Shown piece after piece: positions 1 through 9,809 of a stretch of 64,000 bases of DNA. Under the pieces are notes generated by a model. The model had not been told where the DNA came from. It did no database searches and saw nothing but the letters and a program-made list of their open reading frames with translations. Origin of the DNA: Halomonas campaniensis (GTDB taxonomy: Bacteria; Pseudomonadota; Gammaproteobacteria; Pseudomonadales; Halomonadaceae); assembly GCF_002211105.1 (NCBI RefSeq), contig NZ_JPUA01000026.1:49085-113084 (forward strand), written 5' to 3'. The first letter of the stretch is position 1, and every line of letters starts with the position of its first letter. The position numbers and the translations under genes were made by a program.

Positions 1-1
1 T

Positions 2-1600
2 GGCGATAGCGAAGGGCAGCGTGCCCCTTTTGTCACTCTGCCGCTGGGTGCTAGTGAAGATCGGCTGGTCGGCAGTCTGGATCTGCAAAAGGTACTGGCT
101 AATGGCGAAGCTACCTTTCATGCCGGGCTGCTTGCTAAAGCCGACGGCGGGGTGCTCTATGTAGATGAAGTCAATCTGCTGCCGGATACCCTGGTTGATT
201 TGCTGCTGGACGTGGCCGCCAGCGGCACCAATATCGTCGAGCGCGATGGCATCAGCCACTCCCACCCGGCGCGCTTCAGCCTGATCGGTACCATGAACCC
301 GGACGAAGGCGAGCTGCGCCCACAATTGCTTGATCGCTTTGGTCTCTGCCTTGAGCAGGCGGGGTCCATCAGCATCGACGAGCGTATTGCTATCGTGCAG
401 CAGCGGGAGGCCTTTGACCGCGATCCTGCTGGCACGCTGCAAAACTATGAACATGCCCAGGCAGCCCTGGCCGAGCGTATTGCTAAAGCCCAGCGTTTGC
501 TCAAAGAGATCACCACCGACTCCTGGGTGTATCGAACGATTGCCAACCGTTGTGAGGCCGCCGGGGTTGAAGGCTTACGGGCAGACGTTACTTGGCACCG
601 TGCTGCACAGGCCCACGCTGCCTGGCGTGGCGTGGGTGGCGTGGAGCAGCAGGATATCGATACCGTCGAGCCTTGGGTGCTGGCGCATCGGCGTACCCAA
701 CCGCCAGAGCAAAGTCCGCTGTCATCGCCGACTAATCAAACGCCTTCGCAAGGCGAGGGCGGGTCGTCGGCAGCTAATAACGCGCCCAGCGGCGGGACGT
801 CTAGTCAGCGCGGTGAACAGGGCCAGTGGGGCGCCATGCCTCCCACGGCTCAAGCGTCGATTAGCCAGCCAGCACTGAAACTGCCCGATAGCGATGAGTT
901 TGCTCAGCGGGGTAAGCGTGCCCATACCGCTGCTAGCGCGGGCAAAGGCGGGGCGTTGGGCCAGGGGCGATCCCAGGTGACGACTTCGCGACTGGACGGC
1001 TTTGCGACCATTATCGCCAACCGCGGCCAGTGGCCCTGGCAGCAGTTAAAAATGCGCAAGGCCCGGGCGGGGCAGGCGACGGCGCACTTGGTGCTGCTGG
1101 ATACCTCCGGCTCGACTCTGGGCCAGCGCCTGTTGGGTCAGGCGAAAGGGCTGGTTGAATCGCTGGTGACCCAAGCCTACGCCGCGCGGGAGCAGGTAGC
1201 GGTGCTGGGGTTTGGTAATGGCGGGGTGGTGCCGATACTCTCTCGTCGCCGAGCGCCTAAAAACGCGCGGGGCACTCTCGACAGCGCCAAAGGCGGTGGC
1301 GGCACCCCGCTGCGGGAAGCGATTATTGAAGCCAAGCGGCTGATCCGCCAGTGGCAGCGCCGCGAACCCGGTCTGAAGGTGCGCACCTATCTGATTACCG
1401 ATGGCCGCACCCGGGAAACCGTTGACGATCTCGCCCCGCTGGAGGAGTGCCTGCTGATCGATACCGAACAGGCCAAAGTCAAGCGCGGGCAGGGCGCGCG
1501 CATCGCCCAACAGCTGGGCGCTCGCTACTGGCCAGCTTCGTTTGGCAAACCCTCTTTGGCGCATACTGTTTCTGCACATCAACCTGGGAACTTCTCATGA
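2..1600 (+). CDS. Cobaltochelatase-associated AAA+/VWA subunit (fused ChlI/ChlD type), 5' end outside window
   Basis: The reading frame is open from base 2, so the true start lies upstream of the window. The visible part begins within the AAA+ module, with a Walker B-like LYVDEVNLL at about visible residue 52. A long Pro/Gln/Ser/Gly-rich linker follows, then a C-terminal von Willebrand A domain with MIDAS motif DTSGS (about visible residue 367), GGGTPL and ITDGR. This is the layout of magnesium-chelatase ChlI-ChlD fusions. In Pseudomonas-like aerobic cobalamin clusters such proteins stand next to CobN and probably replace CobS/CobT in ATP-driven insertion of Co2+ into hydrogenobyrinate a,c-diamide; that role is inferred from family and context. 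The stop overlaps the cobO start (ATGA). Confidence 0.88.
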   Translation, partial: GDSEGQRAPFVTLPLGASEDRLVGSLDLQKVLANGEATFHAGLLAKADGGVLYVDEVNLLPDTLVDLLLDVAASGTNIVERDGISHSHPARFSLIGTMNPDEGELRPQLLDRFGLCLEQAGSISIDERIAIVQQREAFDRDPAGTLQNYEHAQAALAERIAKAQRLLKEITTDSWVYRTIANRCEAAGVEGLRADVTWHRAAQAHAAWRGVGGVEQQDIDTVEPWVLAHRRTQPPEQSPLSSPTNQTPSQGEGGSSAANNAPSGGTSSQRGEQGQWGAMPPTAQASISQPALKLPDSDEFAQRGKRAHTAASAGKGGALGQGRSQVTTSRLDGFATIIANRGQWPWQQLKMRKARAGQATAHLVLLDTSGSTLGQRLLGQAKGLVESLVTQAYAAREQVAVLGFGNGGVVPILSRRRAPKNARGTLDSAKGGGGTPLREAIIEAKRLIRQWQRREPGLKVRTYLITDGRTRETVDDLAPLEECLLIDTEQAKVKRGQGARIAQQLGARYWPASFGKPSLAHTVSAHQPGNFS

Positions 1601-2190
1601 GCGACGCAAGCCACCTCAATCGCATGCAGCGCAAAAAAGACGTGGTCGATGAGCGCATCAGCCGCGCCACGGAAGAGCGCGGCGTGCTGATTCTGCTCAA
1701 AGGCAACGGCAAGGGCAAAAGTAGCTCCGCCTTCGGCACCATGGCGCGCTCACTGGGGCACGGTCAGCAGTGCGCGGTAATTCAATTCATCAAAGGCCGC
1801 CGCGAAACCGGCGAGTATCTGTTCTTTCGCGATCATCCCAAGCTTGACTGGCACATCATGGGCCACGGCTTTACCTGGGAAACCCAAAACCGCGAGCGGG
1901 ATATCGAAGCCGCCGAGGCCGCCTGGGCCGTCGCCAAAGGGCTGCTGGAGAATCCCGCCTATCATATGATCGTGCTGGACGAGATGAGCTATATGTTCAA
2001 ATACGGCTATCTCGACCCCGAACCGGTGGTGGAAGCGCTTCAGCGCCGCCCGGCGCACCAGAACGTCATTATTACTGGGCGCACCATGGCCACGTTGCTG
2101 CAGGAGATCGCCGATACCATCAGCGTCGTTCAAGATGAGCGCCACGCCTTTCGCGGCGGCGTCAAAGCCCAGGCGGGGATCGAATACTGA
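1597..2190 (+). CDS. cobO: Cob(I)yrinic acid a,c-diamide adenosyltransferase
   Basis: This 197-residue protein of the CobA/CobO/BtuR adenosyltransferase family transfers the 5'-deoxyadenosyl group of ATP to the reduced cobalt of corrinoids in the cytoplasm. The P-loop GNGKGKSS lies near residues 36-43, and IVLDEMSYM is the Walker B-like strand. RGGVKAQAGIEY is the family's typical C-terminus. The ATG at 1597 overlaps the preceding stop (ATGA). An in-frame upstream start at 1447 would add an unlikely extension inside the previous gene, so 1597 is preferred. The stop overlaps the cobB start by one base. Confidence 0.95.
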   Translation: MSDASHLNRMQRKKDVVDERISRATEERGVLILLKGNGKGKSSSAFGTMARSLGHGQQCAVIQFIKGRRETGEYLFFRDHPKLDWHIMGHGFTWETQNRERDIEAAEAAWAVAKGLLENPAYHMIVLDEMSYMFKYGYLDPEPVVEALQRRPAHQNVIITGRTMATLLQEIADTISVVQDERHAFRGGVKAQAGIEY

Positions 2191-3563
2191 TGATGACGCC
2201 AACCGCTCGCTGCCCCGCGCTGTTTATCGCCGCCCCGGCCTCAGGCCAGGGCAAAACCACCGTCACGGCGGGTCTGGCGCGCCTGCTGCGCAACCAGGGT
2301 AAGGTAGTGCGGGTGTTCAAGACCGGCCCGGACTACCTGGATCCGCAGATATTGGCCCAGGCCTCCGGCGAGCCGGTGGATCAGCTGGATCTATGGATGG
2401 CAGGCGAAGCCTACTGCCGCCAGCGCTTTTATGACGCCGCCTGCGAAGCGGACTTGATCCTGGTGGAAGGCGCCATGGGGCTGTTCGACGGCGAGCCCTC
2501 CAGCGCCGATCTGGCGGCCTTGTTTAATATTCCCATGGCGATCGTCATGGATGTAAAAGGCATGGCCCAGACCGCCGCCGCGCTGGTCTCGGGCTTGGTC
2601 GGCTTTCGCGATGACATTTATATCGCCGGGCTAATCGCCAATGCCTGCGGCTCGCAGCGCCACCGCGAGTTGATCGAAGGCGCGCTGCCGCCGACGATTC
2701 CCCTGCTAGCCGCTATGCCCCGCGACCCTGCACTGTCGCTCCCCGAGCGCCACCTGGGCCTCGTGCAGGCGGCGGAGATTCGCGAGGATCTGGAAGCCCG
2801 CTTCGAAGCGGGTGCTAAAGCGCTGGAAGCCGCTGGGCTGCTGGATGCGCTCGCCGCGCTTTCACCGGTGACCTTTACCGCCCCCCAGGAACAACTTGCG
2901 GCCGCTAAGCCGTTGCTCAACGGCCACACCATTGGCGTGGCCCGGGACGCCGCCTTCAGCTTTGTCTATCAAGCCAACCTCGATCTGCTGGAGCAGATGG
3001 GCGCAACGCTGCGCTTCTTTTCACCGCTGACGGATAGCCACCTGCCCGAGTGCGACGCCCTGTGGCTGCCCGGTGGCTACCCGGAGCTTCACGCTGAAAC
3101 GCTGGCGGATAACGGCGCCATGCGTTCGGCTATTGAGGCTTTTTACCGCGCCGACAAGCCCATTCTGGCCGAGTGTGGCGGGCTGCTGTACTGCCTGGAA
3201 ACCCTGACCGACTACGACGATATTACCCATACCATGCTGGGCCTGCTGCCTGGGCAGGGGGCCATGCGCGGGCGTCGTGGCTGCCAGGGGATGCAAACCG
3301 CCGAGCTGCCGGAAGGCCCGGTTCGCGGCCATGCGCACCACCGCTCCATGGCGGAAGGCACCCCCGAGCCGATTGGCCACGGCCGACGCCAGCGCCACCC
3401 CGCACCGGGAGAGGCGATTTACCGCCAAAAGCGCCTGACGGCGACCTATCTACATCTGTTTTTCCCTAATAATCCTGACGCTGTGGCCCGCTTGTTTTTA
3501 TCAAGCTCGGCACCCGCCGAACAGCAATTCGAAAGTGAGGAGTTCATTCATGCAACTCAATAA
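2190..3563 (+). CDS. cobB: Hydrogenobyrinic acid a,c-diamide synthase (glutamine-hydrolysing)
   Basis: About 457 residues. CobB/CbiA amidates the a and c side chains of hydrogenobyrinate using glutamine and ATP. The N-terminal P-loop amidoligase domain shows PASGQGKTT at about residues 16-24. The C-terminal class I glutamine amidotransferase domain shows LWLPGGYPE, the nucleophile-bearing ECGGLLYC (Cys near residue 329) and the late YLHLFF histidine segment. The length fits the family. Start ATG 2190 (or the adjacent ATG 2193) overlaps the cobO stop. The 3' end overlaps cobW by 14 bases, indicating coupled translation. Confidence 0.94.
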   Translation: MMTPTARCPALFIAAPASGQGKTTVTAGLARLLRNQGKVVRVFKTGPDYLDPQILAQASGEPVDQLDLWMAGEAYCRQRFYDAACEADLILVEGAMGLFDGEPSSADLAALFNIPMAIVMDVKGMAQTAAALVSGLVGFRDDIYIAGLIANACGSQRHRELIEGALPPTIPLLAAMPRDPALSLPERHLGLVQAAEIREDLEARFEAGAKALEAAGLLDALAALSPVTFTAPQEQLAAAKPLLNGHTIGVARDAAFSFVYQANLDLLEQMGATLRFFSPLTDSHLPECDALWLPGGYPELHAETLADNGAMRSAIEAFYRADKPILAECGGLLYCLETLTDYDDITHTMLGLLPGQGAMRGRRGCQGMQTAELPEGPVRGHAHHRSMAEGTPEPIGHGRRQRHPAPGEAIYRQKRLTATYLHLFFPNNPDAVARLFLSSSAPAEQQFESEEFIHATQ

Positions 3564-4656
3564 AATTCCTGCCACGGTCGTGACCGGTTTCCTGGGCAGC
3601 GGCAAAACCACGCTGTTGGCCAATATTCTGCGTCAAGTCACCGGCAAGCGGATCGCCGTGATTGTTAATGAGTTCGGCGAGCAGGATATCGACTCCAGCC
3701 TGCTGCGCAGCTGTGCGCTGGGGTGTGAAGAGGGTAGCGAAGGCGGGCAGCTAGACGGTGAAGACGGCAGCATCTATGAACTGGCCAACGGCTGTATCTG
3801 CTGCACCGTGGAAGAAGAGTTTCTGCCGGTGATGAAAAAGCTGGTCGCCCGCCGCGATGATATCGACCACATCCTGATCGAAACTAGCGGCCTGGCGCTG
3901 CCTAAACCGCTGGTGCAGGCGTTCAACTGGCCCGACGTTCGCCAGCACTGCACCGTGGATGCGATTATTACCGTGATCGACGGCCCCGCCGTGGCCGCCG
4001 GGCGCTATGCCAGCGACGTGGACAAGGTGGCCGCCCAGCGCCTCGCCGACGAGAGCCTGGATCACGACCCCAGTCTTCGCGAGCTGCTCGATGACCAACT
4101 CAGCGCGGCGGATCTGGTGCTGGTCAGCAAAGCCGACCTGCTCAGCCCGGAAGAGCGTGCCCGAGTGGAAGCGGTGATTCAGGCTCGGGTGAGTGCCTCG
4201 GTGAAAACGCTGTTTATCGATCAGACCCAGACCACCGACACCACCCAGTTGGAAGCGCTGATGGGCATCGGTGCAGCAAGCGAAAAAAACATCGATAGCA
4301 TTACCAATCACCACGACAAGCACCACGCTGAAGGCGCTCACCACGACCACGCCCACGATAACTTTGATTCTTGCGTGATCACCCTGGGCGAAGTCGATGG
4401 CGACATCCTGGCCGACAAGCTGCAACAGCTGCTGAAAAGCCACGAAATCTACCGCGCCAAAGGCTTTGCAGCGATTCCCGGCAAGCCCATGCGTCGGGTC
4501 ATCCAGGCGGTGGGCGAGCGACTGGAAGGCTACTTCGACCGGCTATGGGCTCAGGACGAAACCCGCCAAACCCAATTAGTGATTATTGGCAAACACCTGG
4601 ATAGCGCAGCGCTACGTGACGCGCTGACTGAAGCAGAGGTTCAAACGGCTACCTAA
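3550..4656 (+). CDS. cobW: CobW-family GTP-dependent metal chaperone
   Basis: 368 residues of the G3E GTPase family. The P-loop GFLGSGKTT is at residues 13-21 and the CxCC metal-binding motif is within GCICC (Cys 82, 84, 85). ETSGLALP and VSKADL are further GTPase motifs, and a His-rich loop spans about residues 254-271. CobW is thought to deliver cobalt to the CobN chelatase, which fits its place directly upstream of cobN. ATG 3550 is chosen over an in-frame GTG at 3535 because gaggag (3537-3542) is then at a proper ribosome-binding distance. The stop overlaps the cobN start (TAATG). Confidence 0.94.
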   Translation: MQLNKIPATVVTGFLGSGKTTLLANILRQVTGKRIAVIVNEFGEQDIDSSLLRSCALGCEEGSEGGQLDGEDGSIYELANGCICCTVEEEFLPVMKKLVARRDDIDHILIETSGLALPKPLVQAFNWPDVRQHCTVDAIITVIDGPAVAAGRYASDVDKVAAQRLADESLDHDPSLRELLDDQLSAADLVLVSKADLLSPEERARVEAVIQARVSASVKTLFIDQTQTTDTTQLEALMGIGAASEKNIDSITNHHDKHHAEGAHHDHAHDNFDSCVITLGEVDGDILADKLQQLLKSHEIYRAKGFAAIPGKPMRRVIQAVGERLEGYFDRLWAQDETRQTQLVIIGKHLDSAALRDALTEAEVQTAT

Positions 4657-7600
4657 TGCACTTATTTGCCGCCAAGCCCGGAGGCTTTGTCGATGATGAA
4701 GGCATTATCGACTTGCAACAGAGCCCCGCCGAGGTCGTGATACTCTCCGCCGCCGATAGCAACCTGTCGGCGCTGGCCCAGGCGGTTGACCGACTGGGCG
4801 AGGCGTACCCCTCGGTGCGACTGGCCAACTGGATGAATCTGGTAAAACCGGCCGCCTACGATCTCTACGAAGATCGGGTGTTGGAAAAGGCTCAGCTGGT
4901 CATCGTCTCGCTGTTGGGCGGCAAGGCCTACTGGCAGTACGGCCATGAACGCCTGCTCGCCTGGGCGGCGGCGAAATCTGAGCGCCAGCTGATACTGGTG
5001 CCGGGCTGCGATGCCCCGGATGACGCCCTGCTGGAAGATTCCACCATCGCCTTCGATGACGCGTACCGCGTGTGGCGCTACCTGCGAGAGGGTGGCACCG
5101 ATAACGCCGAGCAGCTGCTGCGCTTTGTCGCCAATGAGTACATGGACAAGCCGCTGGGCGACTGGCAGGAGCCCAAGGTCATCCCGCCCGCGGTGATTTA
5201 TGCGTCCCAGGAGCAGCAGGCGTCAAGCCTCAGCGAGTGGCGCGATCGCCAGGTGCCGGGGCGGCCGGTGTGCCTGCTGCTGTTTTATCGCAGCCATTTG
5301 CAGGGGGCGAACACCGCCGTACCCGACGGCTTGCTGGCAGCACTTAAAGACCAGGGGCTGGAGCCGTTGGCGGTCGCCGTGGCGTCCCTGAAAGAAGGGC
5401 CGTGCATTGACTTTATCAATCACCTGATTGAGCAGACTGGCGCGATGCTGGTAATCAATACCACCAGCTTTGCGGTCAACCGCAACGCCGACGGGCTGAA
5501 TGCCCAGGGGGAAGAACTACCCGACAACCTGTTTGTGGGCCGACCCGTAGTGCTCCAGGCGATTCTTGCCAGCAGCACTAGCGAAGACTGGCAGGGCATG
5601 GCCGCCGGGCTGCATAGCCGCGATGTGGCGATGCAGGTGGTGCTCCCCGAGATGGATGGCCGCATCATCACCCGGGCGGTGGGCTTTAAAGCCGAAGCCC
5701 ACTACAACCCGCGCTGCCAGCTGGCGGTAACCCACCACGTGATCCACCCGGAGCGGGCCGCCTTTGTGGCCGAGCTGGCGCGGCGCATTTGTTCGCTACG
5801 CTTAACCCCCAACGGGCAGAAGCGTGTCGCGCTAATCATGGCCAACTACCCCAATCGAGATGGCCGGATCGGTAACGGGGTCGGGCTGGATACGCCTGCG
5901 TCGACGCTGCAGATTTTAAGCGCCCTGAAGGAGGCGGGTTATCCGTTAAGCGAGCTGCCGGAAAATGGCGATGAATTGATCCGCCAGCTTCAGGGCGCGG
6001 TAACCAACGATCACGGCAGCCTCGACCAGCGCGCCTGCTGGCAGAGTATCAGCGTTGACGACTACTTGGCCTGGTTTCAAACCCTGCCCACCGAGCTGCA
6101 GGAAACCGTATGGACGCGCTGGGGTGCGCCTCATGAAGACCCCAAATGCCGCCAGGGGCGCTTGATGATCGCGGGTATTCGTCTGGGTGAGACCTTTGTG
6201 GGTATCCAGCCGGAACGCGACTTTATCGACGATCTCACCCAGTCCTACCACGATATGGAGCTGGCGCCGCCCCACAGCTACCTGGCGTTTTATTTTTGGC
6301 TGCGCGCGCACTACCAGGTCGATGCGGTCATCCATGTGGGCAAGCACGGTAATTTAGAATGGCTGCCGGGCAAAAGCATTGCGCTAAGCGCCGACTGCTG
6401 GCCAGATATTGCCCTGGGGCCGCTGCCGCACTTTTATCCGTTTATCGTCAATGACCCCGGCGAGGGCGCCCAGGCCAAGCGGCGCAGTCAGGCGGTGATT
6501 ATCGACCACCTGATGCCGCCGCTGGCGCGGGCCGAACTCTACGGCCCCATGGCCGAGCTTGAAGCCCTCACCGACGAGTATTACCAAGCGCTGGATATGG
6601 ATCCCCGCCGGGAAGCGCTGATTCGCAGCCAGATCCTCGCCCACCTGCGTGATACCGGTATCGACCAGGAGCTGGCGCACGCCGTGGATAGCGCTGATGA
6701 CGCCGAGATTCTTAACGAACTGGATACCTTTCTGTGCGACATCAAGGAATCGCAGATCCGTCACGGCCTGCATATTCTTGGCACGCTGCCGCCTGAAGAG
6801 AAGCGGGCGGGCACCTTGGTGGCGCTGTTGCGGCTACCCCGTGGCGAAACGGTGGCAAGCCGCGGCCTGCTGCACAACCTGGCCAGCGATCTAGGCTTGG
6901 ATTTTGACCCGTTAGCCGCGGGCAACGAGCCCTGGCAGGGCCCCGAACCGGTTATTTTAAGCCAGCAGCTCGATACCCCCTGGCGCACCGGGGCGGATGC
7001 CCGCGAGCGCCTGGAACTGCTGGCCGAGCGCTGGGTGGCCGACTACGTATTGGCAGACGGCTGCCTGGATGACCTGGCCCAGGATTACCCCGCTACGGCA
7101 GCGCAACTGCGCTACGCCCGCGACCAGCTATGGGTCACCATGCAGCGCGGCGTGAAGATGGAGATTAAGTCGCTGCTCGACGGCCTGGAAGGCATCTTCG
7201 TGCCCGCTGGGCCCAGCGGTGCGCCCAGCCGGGGGCGGCTGGATACGCTGCCCACCGGGCGTAACTTTTTCAGCGTCGATAACCGCTCGATTCCATCGCC
7301 CGCCGCCTGGACGCTGGGCGAAAAGTCCGCCCAGGCGTTTGTCGAACGCTACCTGCAGGATCACGGCGACTACCCGCGGCGGCTGGGGCTATCCATCTGG
7401 GGCACCGCCACCATGCGTACCGGCGGCGATGACATCGCCCAGGCCTTCGCGCTGATGGGCGTGCGGCCCATCTGGTCGCTGGGTTCCCAGAGGGTGAGCG
7501 ACTTTGAGGTGATCCCGTCGATGCTGCTCAATCGCCCACGGGTCGACGTCACGCTACGGGTGTCCGGGTTCTTCCGTGATGCCTTCCCCAACGTGATTCG

Positions 7601-8486
7601 GCTGTTTGACGCCGCCGTGCAGGCGGTGGCGAGCTATGAAGAGCCGGGCAACAGCAACACCATCCGTGAGGCGGTGCTTTCCCGCCAGCAGGAGCTGGAA
7701 GAGCAGGGGCTAAGCCCCGAGATGGCTGCCCAGGAAGCGAGCTACCGAATATTTGGCAGTAAGCCCGGCGAATACGGCGCGGGCTTAAACCGGCTGATTG
7801 AAAACCGCGCCTGGGACAGCGCCGACGATTTGGCCGAGGCCTACCTGGGGGCAGGCGCCTACGCCTACGGCCAGTTTAAGGAGTCGGGCACGGCCGCACG
7901 CGGCGCCTTCGAGCAGCAGCTTCAAGGGCTGGATGCGGTGATGCAAAACCAGGATAACCGCGAGCACGATATTCTCGACTCCAACAGCTATTACGCCTTC
8001 CAAGGCGGCATGGCCAACGCTACCCGCTCGCTAAGCGGAAAGGCGCCGGAGATTTATCACGCCGACCACGCCAACCCCGCGATGCCCAAGATTCGCACTT
8101 TGAAAGAAGAACTGGCGAAGGTGATTCGCTCGCGAGTGTTGAACCCCAAGTGGATCAACGCCATGCGCGAGCACGGCTACAAAGGCGCCTTTGAGATGGC
8201 CGCAACGGTGGACTACCTGTTTGCCTACGACGCCACCACCGACCTGATTGCCGACTACCAGTACGCCCAGGTGAGCGACGCCCTGGTGCTCGACGCCGCC
8301 AATCAGCAGTTCCTGCGCGAGCACAACCCGGCCGCCCTGGAAGAGATGGCCGAGCGCTTACTCGAAGCGGCCCAGCGGGGCATGTGGCAAGACCCAGGCG
8401 AGCACGGCCAAGCGCTACAGGATCTGCTGCTGGAAATGGACGAAGCCAAAGAGACCAGTGGTCATGTCGCCCAGCCCGCGCATTAA
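4656..8486 (+). CDS. cobN: Cobaltochelatase large subunit CobN
   Basis: 1276 residues, the usual length of the ChlH/CobN porphyrin-binding chelatase subunit. CobN holds hydrogenobyrinic acid a,c-diamide and receives Co2+ in an ATP-dependent reaction. The family signature HVGKHGNLEWLPGK occurs around residue 560. Other typical segments are DPRREALI, GTATMRTGGDDI, the RVSGFFRDAFPN region, YGAGLNRL and a late ALLEMAERL-like helical end. The gene begins one base inside the cobW stop and ends overlapping the cobG start, so it is the central gene of the operon. Together with cobG and cobF it marks the aerobic, late-cobalt route. Confidence 0.96.
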   Translation: MHLFAAKPGGFVDDEGIIDLQQSPAEVVILSAADSNLSALAQAVDRLGEAYPSVRLANWMNLVKPAAYDLYEDRVLEKAQLVIVSLLGGKAYWQYGHERLLAWAAAKSERQLILVPGCDAPDDALLEDSTIAFDDAYRVWRYLREGGTDNAEQLLRFVANEYMDKPLGDWQEPKVIPPAVIYASQEQQASSLSEWRDRQVPGRPVCLLLFYRSHLQGANTAVPDGLLAALKDQGLEPLAVAVASLKEGPCIDFINHLIEQTGAMLVINTTSFAVNRNADGLNAQGEELPDNLFVGRPVVLQAILASSTSEDWQGMAAGLHSRDVAMQVVLPEMDGRIITRAVGFKAEAHYNPRCQLAVTHHVIHPERAAFVAELARRICSLRLTPNGQKRVALIMANYPNRDGRIGNGVGLDTPASTLQILSALKEAGYPLSELPENGDELIRQLQGAVTNDHGSLDQRACWQSISVDDYLAWFQTLPTELQETVWTRWGAPHEDPKCRQGRLMIAGIRLGETFVGIQPERDFIDDLTQSYHDMELAPPHSYLAFYFWLRAHYQVDAVIHVGKHGNLEWLPGKSIALSADCWPDIALGPLPHFYPFIVNDPGEGAQAKRRSQAVIIDHLMPPLARAELYGPMAELEALTDEYYQALDMDPRREALIRSQILAHLRDTGIDQELAHAVDSADDAEILNELDTFLCDIKESQIRHGLHILGTLPPEEKRAGTLVALLRLPRGETVASRGLLHNLASDLGLDFDPLAAGNEPWQGPEPVILSQQLDTPWRTGADARERLELLAERWVADYVLADGCLDDLAQDYPATAAQLRYARDQLWVTMQRGVKMEIKSLLDGLEGIFVPAGPSGAPSRGRLDTLPTGRNFFSVDNRSIPSPAAWTLGEKSAQAFVERYLQDHGDYPRRLGLSIWGTATMRTGGDDIAQAFALMGVRPIWSLGSQRVSDFEVIPSMLLNRPRVDVTLRVSGFFRDAFPNVIRLFDAAVQAVASYEEPGNSNTIREAVLSRQQELEEQGLSPEMAAQEASYRIFGSKPGEYGAGLNRLIENRAWDSADDLAEAYLGAGAYAYGQFKESGTAARGAFEQQLQGLDAVMQNQDNREHDILDSNSYYAFQGGMANATRSLSGKAPEIYHADHANPAMPKIRTLKEELAKVIRSRVLNPKWINAMREHGYKGAFEMAATVDYLFAYDATTDLIADYQYAQVSDALVLDAANQQFLREHNPAALEEMAERLLEAAQRGMWQDPGEHGQALQDLLLEMDEAKETSGHVAQPAH

Positions 8487-9615
8487 AGGCTGGTGCCCCG
8501 GCGCGTGGCGCCCCATGGCCACCGGCGATGGCCTGCTGGTGCGCGTGCGCCCACCGCTGGGCCAGCTTTCGCGGGAACAGGTAGTGGCACTATGCGACGC
8601 CGCCGAAACCTACGGCAGCGGTTTAATCGAACTGACCAGCCGGGCCAACCTGCAGCTGCGTGGGGTGACTGACGAAAGCTGGCCGCCGCTGATGGCGTTT
8701 CTGGTCGAGCATCAGTTGGTGAGCGACGACCCCGAAGCAGAACGCCAGCCACAGCTGATGCTGGCGCCCGCCTGGCAAAAGGGCGATGACACCCCTACCA
8801 TTGCCCGCCTCTTGCAGGCGCGGGGTAGCAAATTAGCCACCATGCCCGGCAAGGTGGGCATCGCCATCGATGCGGGAAAAACGCCGGTACTTGGCGACAG
8901 CGCCGCCGATTTTCGTATCGAGCGCTCAATGGCAGGCGGCCTACTGGTACGCGCCGATGGCTACGCGCAAGGCACGGCGGTGAGCGATGTTGAAGCCGCC
9001 GTCGAGCAATTGATCCGCCTGACCCACTGGTTCGTGGACAGCGGCGGCCGGGATGCGGGGCGTATGCGGCGGCATACAGCACCGCTGCCCGATTGGGCGC
9101 AGGCTGATACCGCCCCCGCGCCCCCCGGCGAGAAGCTGACGCTGGGCGAACATCGCGAGGGCATGGTGGTTGGCCTTCCTTTTGGTCGGGTGGCGGCTGA
9201 AACACTTCGCGAGGCTGTCTCCCAAACAAGTGCCCGCGTCGTGCAGGTCACTCCCTGGCGGCACCTGTTGTTGCAGGATTGCGATACACTACCCGCGATT
9301 GATGGCTTGATCCGTCATAATAGTGACCCGCGGCTAGCGATGGACGCCTGCCCCGGCGCGCCCTTTTGCGAACAGGCGAGTGTCGCCACCCAGCCGCTTG
9401 CCGAGAAGCTAAGCGGCTGGGTGGAAGGAGCGGTGCATATATCTGGCTGTGCCAAGGGCTGCGCCCGCCGTTCACCGGCCGATGTATGCCTGGTCGGCGA
9501 GGCAGGCCGATTTAATCTTATTGTTAACGGCAGTGCCGATAGCACGCCGGTTAAGACAGGCCTCACTGAGAGTGAGGCGTTGGATGTTATAAAAAAGCTC
9601 AGCGAAAGCCGTTAG
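8464..9615 (+). CDS. cobG: Precorrin-3B synthase
   Basis: About 383 residues from ATG 8464 (a GTG at 8458 is also possible; both lie inside the end of cobN). CobG is an O2-using oxidoreductase of the nitrite/sulfite reductase family that hydroxylates precorrin-3A, the step that defines the aerobic pathway. The [4Fe-4S]-binding cysteines are in CPGAPFC (Cys 296 and 302) and GCAKGC (Cys 329 and 333). The N-terminal ferredoxin-like half has LIELTSRANLQLRGV. Start choice: AAAGAGA at about 8447-8453 is 10 bases from ATG 8464 and only 4 from GTG 8458. A structured repeat follows before cobH. Confidence 0.92.
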   Translation: MSPSPRIKGWCPGAWRPMATGDGLLVRVRPPLGQLSREQVVALCDAAETYGSGLIELTSRANLQLRGVTDESWPPLMAFLVEHQLVSDDPEAERQPQLMLAPAWQKGDDTPTIARLLQARGSKLATMPGKVGIAIDAGKTPVLGDSAADFRIERSMAGGLLVRADGYAQGTAVSDVEAAVEQLIRLTHWFVDSGGRDAGRMRRHTAPLPDWAQADTAPAPPGEKLTLGEHREGMVVGLPFGRVAAETLREAVSQTSARVVQVTPWRHLLLQDCDTLPAIDGLIRHNSDPRLAMDACPGAPFCEQASVATQPLAEKLSGWVEGAVHISGCAKGCARRSPADVCLVGEAGRFNLIVNGSADSTPVKTGLTESEALDVIKKLSESR

Positions 9616-9661
9616 GTTTATCGATATTAAAAAAATAGTGGCTTATATGCTGGATAGCTGA

Positions 9662-9759
9662 GTGCCAGGGCAGGTTGTAGCGAGGGTCTTTCGACAGGAC
9701 GTCGAAAGTAGCGCCCAGGGACGGGTTCACAGCGCCCTCGCGGAAACCTGTCCTGGCAC
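9662..9759. repeat. Structured ~100-bp intergenic repeat, copy A
   Basis: This is a nested palindrome between cobG and cobH. The outer arms are 9662-9676 and 9745-9759 (14 of 15 pairs, with one G:T). A second pair is gcgaggg 9680-9686 with ccctcgc 9735-9741. An inner hairpin pairs ctttcgac 9688-9695 with gtcgaaag 9701-9708. The same architecture and the core tagcgcccangga recur at 11920-12014 and, inverted, at 58245-58344. Stem sequences differ between copies while pairing is kept. It may act as a REP/BIME-like element or as a structured element in the cob mRNA; the function is unknown. Confidence 0.85.
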
Positions 9760-9809
9760 GGAGGCCTTGCAGACCAGCAACTGCGAATTAGTTTATTTGG
9801 AGAGTTTGG

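Noticed and set aside
5946..6773. Long minus-strand open frames inside cobN
   Set aside because: GC-rich coding DNA gives antisense open frames; cobN is well supported and these lack domains and start signals.
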